Translations under genes and position numbers: made by a program
Notes under the pieces: generated by a model
Databases searched by the model: none
What the model was told of the DNA's origin: nothing
The model's input: only the letters and a program-made list of their open reading frames with translations
Origin: Candidatus Woesearchaeota archaeon
GTDB taxonomy: Archaea > Nanobdellota > Nanobdellia > SCGC-AAA011-G17 > UBA489
Assembly (NCBI GenBank): GCA_016845225.1
Contig: JAERTB010000013.1
Span: 1 to 38,293, forward strand
Length of the DNA: 38,293 nt
Reading direction: 5' to 3'
Shown: positions 1-9,034 of the stretch, one piece after another
How positions within the stretch are numbered: position 1 is the stretch's first letter
Layout of the letters: each line of letters starts with the position of its first letter

Positions 1-99
1 TTTTCATTTTAATTTCCAACTATATACTCTAGTATATAAGTTTAACCCACGATTTTTAAACAAATTAGGAACAAATAAATTCTATTTAAAAAAAACTAT

Positions 100-666
100 T
101 CAGTACCAGTACTCGCCAGCACTCCAAGTTTTATTATTGCCAAAATGGGTAGAATATGCTAATGCATCTCTGAAAAATCCTAACAATATTTTAGGATTAC
201 TTTTTTCCACATATATCCATGCTCTAGGATTATGGCCTTGGTCCGCATGATTAACAAGGTAATTAAATAATACTGCATTATCACTTGTACTTGGAGGAGT
301 ATAACTCAGTTCAACTGCTTCATGATAAAATGTTCCATTTCTTTCACAATCCGCAAGGAAAGTAACTTCTGTAGTTATTCCTTGATTCACACTTGTTCTT
401 GTTACATAATTTGTTATATGGTCAATATTATATGGGTCGCCCTTACTGGTACGATATTTGTATTGAAGTTGCTCCCACCTACCTTCAATATGTAAATCTC
501 CTTTGTAATCGTATGCTGTATTTCCACCTGTCGAGTAAATCCATCCGTCGCCATCTATATCAGAAGTAATTAATGCGTGATTAAAATGTGCACCCCATGC
601 ATTAACACCAATACTTAAACTAAATAAAAATACTAAAGCCATTCCTAAAATTAATCTTGTTTTCAT
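100..666 (-). CDS. Predicted secreted protein of unknown function
   Basis: ORF with N-terminal signal peptide (MKTRLILGMALVFLFSLSIGVNA) and a DIDGDG Ca-binding-like stretch. Start moved to the internal ATG preceded by GGGTGG. Confidence 0.7.
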   Translation of the reverse strand: MKTRLILGMALVFLFSLSIGVNAWGAHFNHALITSDIDGDGWIYSTGGNTAYDYKGDLHIEGRWEQLQYKYRTSKGDPYNIDHITNYVTRTSVNQGITTEVTFLADCERNGTFYHEAVELSYTPPSTSDNAVLFNYLVNHADQGHNPRAWIYVEKSNPKILLGFFRDALAYSTHFGNNKTWSAGEYWY

Positions 667-706
667 TTTTCCACCCATAGTTACTAAGTGCTAATAATAT
701 ATAAAA

Positions 707-1036
707 TTATTCAAGATTCTCAAAACCTTCTCTTGCACTTAACACTGCAACTAAAACACAAACAGCAAATAAAGGCAATAATGCAACATTTGAAACAGCC
801 ACAAAGCTGCCCAGATATCCATTCAACCAACTAAAACTTTCACTATAAAGTTCATTCAATATTACAAATATATCTACCAACTTAACTAATGCTAATAACA
901 ACAAGCCAAACAATAAAACATTTACAGATGTTTCAAAAACACTTTTTTCATATTGCCTATTTTTAACAAGTAATCCCATACATAGAACCACTAACAAACA
1001 ACCTACAACATTCAACCATAATAAAATTGAACTCAT
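707..1036 (-). CDS. Small integral membrane protein, unknown function
   Basis: 109-aa ORF with about 3 hydrophobic segments; overlaps the upstream ORF by 4 nt. Confidence 0.65.
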   Translation of the reverse strand: MSSILLWLNVVGCLLVVLCMGLLVKNRQYEKSVFETSVNVLLFGLLLLALVKLVDIFVILNELYSESFSWLNGYLGSFVAVSNVALLPLFAVCVLVAVLSAREGFENLE

Positions 1037-2220
1037 TTCTTACTCCTTTTCTTAACCCTAAACTTTTTTTCCCCAGTAACCTTTCCAATTTCTGGATCCA
1101 TATCTCCTTTCTTCAAATCAACAACAGATTTTCCAAATTTAACTTCTAATGCACTCAAGTTCCTACTTTTTTTACTTAAACTTCTTTCAAAAGAATTCAA
1201 TTTCTTTTCACGTTCATTAAGATTATCTTCAAGTAACTCTAGTTTTCCTTCTCGTTCATTTAATTTGCTCTTAAATTTATTATTTCTAGAAGTCACCCTA
1301 TCAACTTTTTTCTTCAAATCAAAAGTATCCTCTTTCTCATCATCAAAATCTCTTACAGATTTTTTTAATTCTCTTTCTTCTTTGGCAATTTTCTTCTTTA
1401 ATATTTGAATATTATCCAGTGCTTCCCTTATATCTGATTCTTTAACTCTAACTCTAGACATCCTTGCTTCAACATCTTCTTCCCTATCTTCTAATCTTTT
1501 CAACCTTGGATTCATCAACCTCTCTCTACGTGTTAATTCTTCTTTCAAATTTTTTAATTCATTGCGGGCATATTTTACATCTTTTTCTGCTTCATCAAGC
1601 TTCTTCTCTCTAACAATCAGAACACTTTCTTTCTTATCATAAGCTCTATCCCTGACAGATTCTTCTTTCTTAGCATTATTTGAACGTTTCAAGTTATCAG
1701 AAATAAATTTTTTCAACTGTTCTAATTTTTTAACAGTTTTATCCAAACTTTTTTGTTTGGTATCTATCTTTTTTTCTTTTAATTTTATTTTCTTCTTTTT
1801 ATCATCTAATTTATCTTCAGCTTTTCTTAACTTATTAATCTCAGGAACCACGATTTTTTTTGCAAATTCATACCTAATCGGATGTTTAGCTGATTCTTTC
1901 ATCAAATCTCTCAAATCATTCTCTCTTTCTTTACTGCTACGCTTATTCAACTTAAGCAACACAACTGCCATGCTCAAAAAAATCAATACAAACAAGAAAT
2001 TCATCCCAATCTCAGCTAATTCTTCAGAAACTAAAGAGAAGTTACCTACAATAAAAGGCAACACCATCAAAACTATTACTGTATAGGCTCGATTAATTCT
2101 CAAATCAGCTAATCCTTCATCGCCCCTTTCCTTACGTAATAGCAACCAAATAAATGCAGCAATGAACAAAAATATAACTGAGATATATTTCTGAACTGAG
2201 ATTAAAACTTCCATGGCCAT
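1033..2220 (-). CDS. Membrane-anchored long coiled-coil protein
   Basis: 395-aa ORF: about 3 N-terminal hydrophobic helices, then roughly 280 aa of K/E/R/L-rich coiled coil and a basic C-terminus (RVKKRSKK). Confidence 0.75.
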   Translation of the reverse strand: MAMEVLISVQKYISVIFLFIAAFIWLLLRKERGDEGLADLRINRAYTVIVLMVLPFIVGNFSLVSEELAEIGMNFLFVLIFLSMAVVLLKLNKRSSKERENDLRDLMKESAKHPIRYEFAKKIVVPEINKLRKAEDKLDDKKKKIKLKEKKIDTKQKSLDKTVKKLEQLKKFISDNLKRSNNAKKEESVRDRAYDKKESVLIVREKKLDEAEKDVKYARNELKNLKEELTRRERLMNPRLKRLEDREEDVEARMSRVRVKESDIREALDNIQILKKKIAKEERELKKSVRDFDDEKEDTFDLKKKVDRVTSRNNKFKSKLNEREGKLELLEDNLNEREKKLNSFERSLSKKSRNLSALEVKFGKSVVDLKKGDMDPEIGKVTGEKKFRVKKRSKK

Positions 2221-2328
2221 CTTATCACTACTCTATAGTGTTATCAAAAATCCATTCAAACTTTATAAGATTTATCGTGTTTAAAAAAGAATAATTTTTA
2301 AATGAATTAAAATATAATCAAATTACTC

Positions 2329-3408
2329 ATGATTGCAGACATAACAATACTATTCGTTTCATTACTAGTTTTAACAAGATCGGCAGACATGTTATTAGAA
2401 TCTGCAGTAAGTATTGCTAAATATTTTGGACTAACTGAATTTTTTATTGGAACAACATTAGTCGCATTAGGAACTTCATTACCTGAATTAGCTTCAAGCA
2501 TGATTGCAACCTCAAGTGGATATAGCACAATTGCAATTGGAAACATAATTGGTTCAAATATCACAAATATCACGTTGATTTTAGGAATTGCTTCAATTCT
2601 TGCAGTAATCAAAGTAAAAGAAAAATATTTCTTAAACAAAATAACTTATTTGTTGGCAGCATCTCTAATATTTATTATTCTTTCATTAGATGGGGCAATC
2701 ACCTGGGTTGATGGAATTCTTTTAGTGACATTATTTATCGCGTACCTCATAAAAGAAAAGAAAGAAGCATTGAAAGGGGAAGAAGAAAGAATACAAAAAC
2801 TACTAAAGGAATTATTTGGAAAGAAAAAAACATTAGAAGAATTGAGTGAAGAAGAAAAAGGAACGTTAAGAAACATAGACTCAAAAACTAAAAAAGAATT
2901 AAGAGCAAAGGGAATTGATTTAGAAAAAAGTCTTAAACAAACTAAAACTATTTACTTAGTTAAATTATTTGGAATAGCTTTATTCTCGTTAGCCGCATTA
3001 ATTGCAAGTTCAAAATTCTTGGTAAGTTCTGCAGTAGGGCTAGCAGAAGCAATAAGTATTAGTGAAGAAATTATAGCATTAAGTTTAATTGCGTTTGGAA
3101 CTTCAATACCCGAACTAGCAGTAACATTTTCAAGTTTGAAGAAAGGACTATCGAGCATTTTAATTGGAAACATAATTGGTTCAAATATGGCCAATTTATT
3201 GCTTGTAGGAGGGATATCTGCAATGGTAGGCCCACTAGTTGTAACTGCATTAGATTGGTGGTTTACTATCCCTTTCATGATTTTTGTTACTTTAATGTTC
3301 AAGAATTATATCAACACAAAATGGATGTCAAGAGTATTTGAAGGAGTAGTATTACTATTCTTTTATGCGATATTCTTATTAACACTAGTTCTTACAACAG
3401 GAATATAA
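2329..3408 (+). CDS. Calcium/sodium antiporter, CaCA family (YrbG-like)
   Basis: Two internally related halves with alpha-repeat motifs: 'GTTLVALGTSLPELASS...IGNIIGSNITNI' and 'IALSLIAFGTSIPELAVT...IGNIIGSNMANL'. Confidence 0.95.
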   Translation: MIADITILFVSLLVLTRSADMLLESAVSIAKYFGLTEFFIGTTLVALGTSLPELASSMIATSSGYSTIAIGNIIGSNITNITLILGIASILAVIKVKEKYFLNKITYLLAASLIFIILSLDGAITWVDGILLVTLFIAYLIKEKKEALKGEEERIQKLLKELFGKKKTLEELSEEEKGTLRNIDSKTKKELRAKGIDLEKSLKQTKTIYLVKLFGIALFSLAALIASSKFLVSSAVGLAEAISISEEIIALSLIAFGTSIPELAVTFSSLKKGLSSILIGNIIGSNMANLLLVGGISAMVGPLVVTALDWWFTIPFMIFVTLMFKNYINTKWMSRVFEGVVLLFFYAIFLLTLVLTTGI

Positions 3409-3409
3409 A

Positions 3410-4120
3410 ATGAAACCAAGCGAAAACAAAACTGCAAACCATGTAGGAATTATATTAGATGGAAACCGAAGATTTGCTAAAAAATTAATGTTAAAACCTT
3501 GGAAAGGGCATGAATGGGGAGCTAAAAAAATAGAAAGTCTTCTTTCATGGTGTAAAGAATTAAGCATAAAAGAAATTACGCTTTACTGTTTTTCAATTGA
3601 AAATTTTAACAGACCAAAACTAGAATTTGATCATTTAATGAGAATCTTTGAAGAAGAATTTACAAAAATAATCGAGGATCCAAGACTAGATGAAAATAAT
3701 ATCAAGGTAAACTTTATTGGAAGAACGCAAATGTTTCCAGAAAAAGTAAAATCTGCAATGGACAAATTAGTAGAAAAAACAAAAAACAACACTAAACACG
3801 TAATCAACTTTGCAATGGCTTACGGTGGAAGAGATGAAATAGTAGATGCTACTAAAAAAATAGCAGAAAAAATAAAAGAAAATAAATTAACAGTAGAAGA
3901 AATAAACAAAGAATTATTTGCAAATAATCTCTATCTTAAAAATGATCCAGACTTAATCATTAGAACTGGAGGAGATAAAAGATCTTCAAATTTTTTATGT
4001 TATCAATCTGCATATTCTGAATGGTTTTATCTAGAAAAAACTTGGCCAGAATTTGAAAAAGAAGACTTTTTAGGCTGTATAGAAGAGTTTGAACAAAGAG
4101 AAAGAAGATTTGGAAGATAA
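3410..4120 (+). CDS. uppS: Isoprenyl transferase / polyprenyl diphosphate synthase (UppS family)
   Basis: HVGIILDGNRRFAKK, INFAMAYGGRDEI, DLIIRTGGDKRSSNFLCYQSAYSEWFY motifs. Confidence 0.95.
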   Translation: MKPSENKTANHVGIILDGNRRFAKKLMLKPWKGHEWGAKKIESLLSWCKELSIKEITLYCFSIENFNRPKLEFDHLMRIFEEEFTKIIEDPRLDENNIKVNFIGRTQMFPEKVKSAMDKLVEKTKNNTKHVINFAMAYGGRDEIVDATKKIAEKIKENKLTVEEINKELFANNLYLKNDPDLIIRTGGDKRSSNFLCYQSAYSEWFYLEKTWPEFEKEDFLGCIEEFEQRERRFGR

Positions 4121-4151
4121 CATTTATAATCTAGTTCTATTCCAATTAATC

Positions 4152-5849
4152 ATGTCAAAGAAATTTAGCGAAGAAACTTTAAATTTAATAAAAGGAATTA
4201 CAATTGAAAATTTAGAAAAATACTCAAAAGTAAACCCTAAATCTATTCTAGGTAAATTAATAGGAACTAATCCAGACTTAAAAACAAAAATACCCTTACT
4301 TATCAAAGAAATAGAATCAACAATTGAAACATTTTCAAAACTTTCAAAACCAGAATTTGAAAAAACATATAAAAAATACACTGCGCATATTAAACAAGCA
4401 GATAAAATAGAAAAAAGAAAAGGATTGCCTGAGTTAAAACCAACAACAAAAGAATATTGTTTTAGATTTGCACCTTCTCCATCTGGACCATTACATGTCG
4501 GACATTTAATCCCATTATTATTAAACAGTGAATATGCAAAAAAATACAATGGAAAATTGGTTTTAAGGTTAGAAGATACAAACCCTTCAAATATTTCTAA
4601 AGAAATTTACAAAGAATTAGAAGAAGATGCTAATTGGGCAACAGAAAATAAAATTTCAGAAGTAATAATTCAATCAGAACACGTAGAAGATTATTACAAA
4701 TACGCCAAACAATTAATTAAAGAAGGAAACGCTTACATCTCAACTTCTAAACCAGAAGAATGGAAAGAATTAGTAAAAAATAAAACTGAAAGCCCAGAAA
4801 GAAATCTTTCTCCAGAAAAACAATTAAAAAAGTGGGAAGAGATGCACACAACTTTAAAAGAAGGTTCAGCAGTGGTTAGAGTTAAAACAGACATGCAACA
4901 CAAAAATCCAGCAATAAGAGATTGGCCAGCATTTAGAATAACAGAAGAAGAACATGCACTAGTTGGTAAAAAACATAGAGTTTGGCCATTAATGAATTTC
5001 TCAGTAGCCGTAGATGATAATAGATCAAACTTAACTCATGTAATCAGAGGTAAAGACCACTTAACAAATGCAGATAGACAAAAATATATTTACAATTATT
5101 TCAACTGGGATGTTCCAGAATACATCCACATTGGAAGAATAAATTTTGAAGGGATTACAATTTCTGCTTCACAATTTCAAAAAGATATTGAAGAAGGAAA
5201 GTATTCCGGAAGAGATGATCCAAAACTTCCAACAGCTGCAGCTTTCAAAAAAAGAGGAATTAGTCCAAAAGCATTTATAAAATATGTTCATGAATTAGGA
5301 CCATCAAAAGTCGATAAGACGGTTCCTTTTGAAGATTTTATGAAAGCAATTTATGCATTTAATAGAGAAATAATTGAACCGGAAGCAAATAGATATTTTA
5401 TAGTAGAAGATCCAGTAGAAGTAGAGCTTACAGATTTACCTTCAACTCTTAAAGCAGAATTACCCTTGCATCCAAATTTCCCTTCAAGAGGTGTTAGAAA
5501 ATTCCACAAATCAAATAAATTTTACATTGAAAAAAAAGACGTAAAGAAAGATGGAAACATTAGATTAATGCATTTATGTAATTATTCAGTAAAAGCTAAG
5601 AAATTCCTATCAGAAAATCTAGATAAAGAACTAAATGCAAAAGTAATTCACTGGTTACCTATATCAGATAAAGAAAAAAACGTTGAAGTTTTAGTAAAAA
5701 GAGCTCATGGAAAAGATATCAAAGCAATTGGCGAACCAGCACTCTCAAAATTAGATCAAGGCACAATTGTTCAATTTGAAAGAAAATTCTTCGCAAGATT
5801 TGACTCAAAAGAAGGTAACGTCTTAGTATTCTACGAAACACACAAATAG
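4152..5849 (+). CDS. gltX: Glutamyl-tRNA synthetase (archaeal type)
   Basis: FRFAPSPSGPLHVGHLIPLL (HIGH motif), VIRGKDHLTNADRQKYIYNYF, YSGRDDPKLPT. Start set to the internal ATG (MSKKFSEE) rather than the one overlapping uppS. Confidence 0.93.
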   Translation: MSKKFSEETLNLIKGITIENLEKYSKVNPKSILGKLIGTNPDLKTKIPLLIKEIESTIETFSKLSKPEFEKTYKKYTAHIKQADKIEKRKGLPELKPTTKEYCFRFAPSPSGPLHVGHLIPLLLNSEYAKKYNGKLVLRLEDTNPSNISKEIYKELEEDANWATENKISEVIIQSEHVEDYYKYAKQLIKEGNAYISTSKPEEWKELVKNKTESPERNLSPEKQLKKWEEMHTTLKEGSAVVRVKTDMQHKNPAIRDWPAFRITEEEHALVGKKHRVWPLMNFSVAVDDNRSNLTHVIRGKDHLTNADRQKYIYNYFNWDVPEYIHIGRINFEGITISASQFQKDIEEGKYSGRDDPKLPTAAAFKKRGISPKAFIKYVHELGPSKVDKTVPFEDFMKAIYAFNREIIEPEANRYFIVEDPVEVELTDLPSTLKAELPLHPNFPSRGVRKFHKSNKFYIEKKDVKKDGNIRLMHLCNYSVKAKKFLSENLDKELNAKVIHWLPISDKEKNVEVLVKRAHGKDIKAIGEPALSKLDQGTIVQFERKFFARFDSKEGNVLVFYETHK

Positions 5850-5857
5850 ACACCACA

Positions 5858-5896
5858 ACCTTTAAATACCCAAATCATACGAATCAGTTATATCAC
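5858..5896 (+). promoter_or_regulatory. Archaeal promoter for the L7Ae operon
   Basis: AACCTTTAAATACCC (BRE/TATA-like) followed by TATATCAC; the AACCTTTAAA[A/T]ACCCAAA pattern also occurs upstream of S6e. Confidence 0.6.
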
Positions 5897-5918
5897 AATC
5901 TTATCAGGAGGATTACCA

Positions 5919-6329
5919 ATGACTGACGAAAATATCGTAAACAAAGCATATGAAGCTATCGAAATAGCATCTAAAACCGGAAAAATCAAAAAAGGAACAA
6001 ACGAAGTAACTAAAGCTATTGAAAGAGGTAGCGCAAAATTAGTTCTAGTAGCTGGAGACGTAAATCCTGCTGAAGTTATCATGCATATAGAGCCATTATG
6101 TAAGGAAAAGAATACACCTTACGTTAAAGTACCTAATAGAGAAGAATTGGGCGCGGCAGCAAATCTTAACATACCTACTTCAAGCGTAGCTGTAATCGAA
6201 ATGGGCGATTCTGAAGTAGCAATTAAAGAATTAGTAGCACTTCAAACAAAAGATGCTGAACCAGAAGTAAAGAAAGAAGTTACTGAAGAAGCACCTAAGG
6301 AAGAAAACGCTGAAGAAGCTAAGGAATAA
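5919..6329 (+). CDS. rpl7ae: Ribosomal protein L7Ae
   Basis: KIKKGTNEVTKAIERGSAKLVLVAGDVNPAEVIMHIEPLCKEKNTPYVKVPNREELGAA; strong SD (TCAGGAGGA); acidic C-terminal tail. Confidence 0.96.
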   Translation: MTDENIVNKAYEAIEIASKTGKIKKGTNEVTKAIERGSAKLVLVAGDVNPAEVIMHIEPLCKEKNTPYVKVPNREELGAAANLNIPTSSVAVIEMGDSEVAIKELVALQTKDAEPEVKKEVTEEAPKEENAEEAKE

Positions 6330-6333
6330 TTAA

Positions 6334-6618
6334 ATGGCAGAAGACAACAAAAAAGCAAAGGGAAAGGAAACTCAAAAAAAATCAACAGGAGTTAACTTTA
6401 GCAATGCTTACCCTGCAGAAGTTCAGGAGATTGTTGGAAGAACCGGAACACGTGGAGGAATTATCCAAGTACGTGCTAAAATTCTAGACGGCCCAGATAA
6501 AAGTAAGATTCTTAGAAGAAATGTTAAAGGAGCAGTAGCAATCAAAGATATTATCATGTTAAGAGAAAGCGAAATTGAAGCACGTTCTCTAAAAGTATCA
6601 AAGAGAGGTAAGCGCTAA
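6334..6618 (+). CDS. rps28e: Ribosomal protein S28e
   Basis: [27 protein letters not shown]...[12 protein letters not shown]-like; C-terminal [11 protein letters not shown]. Confidence 0.95.
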   Translation: MAEDNKKAKGKETQKKSTGVNFSNAYPAEVQEIVGRTGTRGGIIQVRAKILDGPDKSKILRRNVKGAVAIKDIIMLRESEIEARSLKVSKRGKR

Positions 6619-6619
6619 T

Positions 6620-6790
6620 ATGGCTAAGTGTACATTTTGTGGAAAAGAGATTGAAGCAGGAACAGGAACACTTTACATCAAAGATGATGCTAAAATGTTT
6701 AATTTTTGTTCAATGAAATGTAGAAAAAACCAACTTAAGCTTAAAAGAAACCCAGTACATACAATATGGACTGAAAGATTCAAAAAATGA
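6620..6790 (+). CDS. rpl24e: Ribosomal protein L24e
   Basis: Translated by hand (not in ORF track): MAKCTFCGKEIEAGTGTLYIKDDAKMFNFCSMKCRKNQLKLKRNPVHTIWTERFKK; zinc-binding Cys pattern; ATGA overlap with ndk. Confidence 0.95.
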   Translation: MAKCTFCGKEIEAGTGTLYIKDDAKMFNFCSMKCRKNQLKLKRNPVHTIWTERFKK

Positions 6791-7281
6791 TCGAGCGTAC
6801 ATTAGTTCTAATTAAACCAGATGGAGTAGAAAGAGCTCTAATTGGGGAATGTATTAGTCGATTTGAAAAACGAGGATTAAAAGTAGTTGGAATGAAAATG
6901 GTATGGACTGACAAAGACCATGCAATGAAACATTACACTGATGATATAGCAAAGAGAAGAGGAGAAAGTGTTAGAGAAAAACTTCTAGAATTTATTACCT
7001 CTGGACCTGTTGTAGCAATGGCAATTGAAGGGGTTAACGCAATTGAAAACATTAGAAAATTAGTTGGAGCAACAGAACCAAAATCTGCATCGCCTGGAAC
7101 TATCCGAGGAGACTATACTCATGTTAGTTATTCATATGCAGACGATAAAGAAATTGCAGTAAAAAATCTAATTCATGCATCCTCAGACAAAAGAGATGCA
7201 GATCACGAATTAAGCTTATGGTTCAATGACAATGAATTACATTCCTACAAGATGGTTCACGATAAACATATAAAGGAATAA
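6787..7281 (+). CDS. ndk: Nucleoside diphosphate kinase
   Basis: ERTLVLIKPDGVERALIGE..., TIRGDY..., NLIHASSDKRDADHELSLWF active-site His region. Confidence 0.95.
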   Translation: MIERTLVLIKPDGVERALIGECISRFEKRGLKVVGMKMVWTDKDHAMKHYTDDIAKRRGESVREKLLEFITSGPVVAMAIEGVNAIENIRKLVGATEPKSASPGTIRGDYTHVSYSYADDKEIAVKNLIHASSDKRDADHELSLWFNDNELHSYKMVHDKHIKE

Positions 7282-7296
7282 CAGTATTCTAAAATT

Positions 7297-7698
7297 ATGA
7301 AAAAAAAGAGTGTAGACAGTAACCCCTTATTAGTTCTTAATAATGAGACCATTTCAAATACACTAAATAATTTCAAAAATAAGTTCATTACAAAGCCATT
7401 AGACAACATAAAAAAAGGATTTATTAAATACGAAGAACCTTTTTGTGAAATTAGACAAAATCAAAAAGGGATGAAAATAACAATTAAACTTCCAGATGTT
7501 GATAAAAAAAATATATTATTAAACATCACCCAAGATAAAATTGAATTAAGGGCCAAAGCATTAGAAAAAGAAAAAGTATTAACAAATTATCATAAAATTG
7601 TAGATCTCCCTCAGGTAAGTATAACCAAACAAGCAAAGGCAGATTACAAAAAAGACAATTTACATATTACTATTCCTTATAAAAAACTAAGAAGATAG
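7297..7698 (+). CDS. Hsp20/alpha-crystallin family small heat shock protein
   Basis: Alpha-crystallin-like domain: EIRQNQKGMKITIKLPDVDKKNILLNITQDKIELRAKA...NLHITIPYKK. Confidence 0.7.
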   Translation: MKKKSVDSNPLLVLNNETISNTLNNFKNKFITKPLDNIKKGFIKYEEPFCEIRQNQKGMKITIKLPDVDKKNILLNITQDKIELRAKALEKEKVLTNYHKIVDLPQVSITKQAKADYKKDNLHITIPYKKLRR

Positions 7699-7711
7699 GG
7701 AGTTAACTCCC
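7698..7711. repeat. Perfect 14-bp palindrome GGGAGTTAACTCCC between convergent genes
   Basis: Read directly; overlaps the stop regions of the hsp20 and 54-aa ORFs. Confidence 0.6.
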
Positions 7712-7875
7712 TAGCAATAAGCTACAACTCTTACTTCTTTAGAGGCGATTAATATCGCTTGTTCTTCATCAACGTAATCATTTTCCAAGGCTTCTTGTTC
7801 TTCTATTTTCAACTCTCTTAAGGCATCACTCTCAGATTGAATTTTTACTTTATATTTCACACATCCCACCCCCAT
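7711..7875 (-). CDS. Small 54-aa hypothetical protein
   Basis: Hand translation: MGVGCVKYKVKIQSESDALRELKIEEQEALENDYVDEEQAILIASKEVRVVAYC*. It fills the gap between hsp20 and the AbrB-PhoU gene; G-rich SD-like stretch near the start. Confidence 0.5.
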   Translation of the reverse strand: MGVGCVKYKVKIQSESDALRELKIEEQEALENDYVDEEQAILIASKEVRVVAYC

Positions 7876-7884
7876 GAGACTAGT

Positions 7885-7899
7885 TCGGAAACTTTCCGA
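7885..7899. promoter_or_regulatory. Inverted repeat TCGGAAA-C-TTTCCGA, candidate operator
   Basis: Perfect 7-bp arms in a divergent intergenic region upstream of an AbrB-domain regulator. Confidence 0.45.
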
Positions 7900-8000
7900 T
7901 ACATAGTAAAGTTTATATAAGAATATATACTTACCCGATATAGAATATATAAGACATATTTTAATGTTCTATTCTTTATATAGAATATGGGGGAAATAAA

Positions 8001-8999
8001 ATGGAATATAGAAAATTAATCAAATTTGGCAATAGCTCTCATGTTATTTCGCTCCCAAAATCATGGTTAGATTCTCAAGGAATAAACAAGGGAGACGTTA
8101 TTTATTTTGAAGAAAATGAAAATGGCGACTTAATTATTTCTTCAAAAGAATACAAAGATACCGATGAAGGCAAACACTTAACAATCAATATAGATGGACT
8201 AACAGAAAAAGAAATTCAATTAGAAATAGTTTCGGGCTATATTAAAGAATTCAGAAAAATAATTCTAAAGGGAAAAGAAATAAAAAATAAGGCAACAGAA
8301 ATCAGGAAAATTCTACATGAACTAATTGGTATTGAAATCATAGAACAAACCAAATCAAAAATTATTGCAAAAGATTTTCTAAACATTTGTGAAATTAAAT
8401 TAGAAGATCTAAGAAAAAGATTAAACAGCGTAGTTATGAACATGATAAAGGATTCAAAATTAGGCGGAGAAGAAGCCAGTTATAAAGACATCCAAAACAG
8501 AGATTATGATGCTAACAAGTTTACATATGTGCTTCTAAGAGTAATTAGAAGGGGATTAGAAAAACCGAACGTAAGAAAATCAATAGGGTTAACTAAACTA
8601 GAACTAGCACATGAACAACACACCGTTCTTGCAATGGAAAGAATAGCAGACATTGCTAAATGGATATCAAGAACAGATAATGAAGCAAATTTAACAGAAA
8701 ACGAAATAGAAGAACTAAACAAAATACATTCAACAGTATTAGAAAATTATAGATTAGCACTTAATTCCTACATAAAAAAAGACTACACAAATTCTTGTAA
8801 GGCCGTTTCAATAAATAAAAAAATTCAATCTTCTTGTGACAATGTAAAAACAAACTTAAAATCTTCAGAAGCATTCAAGATAACCCACCTATTAAGAGAA
8901 ATGTCCAACAATATTGCAATCATAGGTGAAGCGGGATTTATGAATACAGAAAGCACTATTGGAAAAATATCTTACGAAGAAAAAGAACATAACCTTTAA
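8001..8999 (+). CDS. AbrB/SpoVT-like DNA-binding domain plus PhoU-like domain regulator
   Basis: N-term MEYRKLIKFGNSSHVISLPKSWLDSQGINKGDVIYFEE (AbrB-like), then helical PhoU-like repeats, as in archaeal PhoU-family regulators. Confidence 0.8.
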   Translation: MEYRKLIKFGNSSHVISLPKSWLDSQGINKGDVIYFEENENGDLIISSKEYKDTDEGKHLTINIDGLTEKEIQLEIVSGYIKEFRKIILKGKEIKNKATEIRKILHELIGIEIIEQTKSKIIAKDFLNICEIKLEDLRKRLNSVVMNMIKDSKLGGEEASYKDIQNRDYDANKFTYVLLRVIRRGLEKPNVRKSIGLTKLELAHEQHTVLAMERIADIAKWISRTDNEANLTENEIEELNKIHSTVLENYRLALNSYIKKDYTNSCKAVSINKKIQSSCDNVKTNLKSSEAFKITHLLREMSNNIAIIGEAGFMNTESTIGKISYEEKEHNL

Positions 9000-9034
9000 A
9001 ATAATGGACAAAATCACACTCATGGAGCAAAAAA

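Noticed and set aside
1757-2086. ORF on the plus strand inside the coiled-coil gene
   Set aside because: Antisense to a well-supported CDS; composition is the F/L/S-rich shadow of a K/E-rich coding strand.
2307-3302. Minus-strand ORFs (2307-2639, 2646-2876, 2952-3302)
   Set aside because: Antisense to the clear CaCA exchanger gene, with no independent signals.
4089-4151. ORF-track start of gltX overlapping uppS
   Set aside because: Internal ATG at 4152 (MSKKFSEE) avoids a 32-nt overlap and gives a more natural N-terminus.
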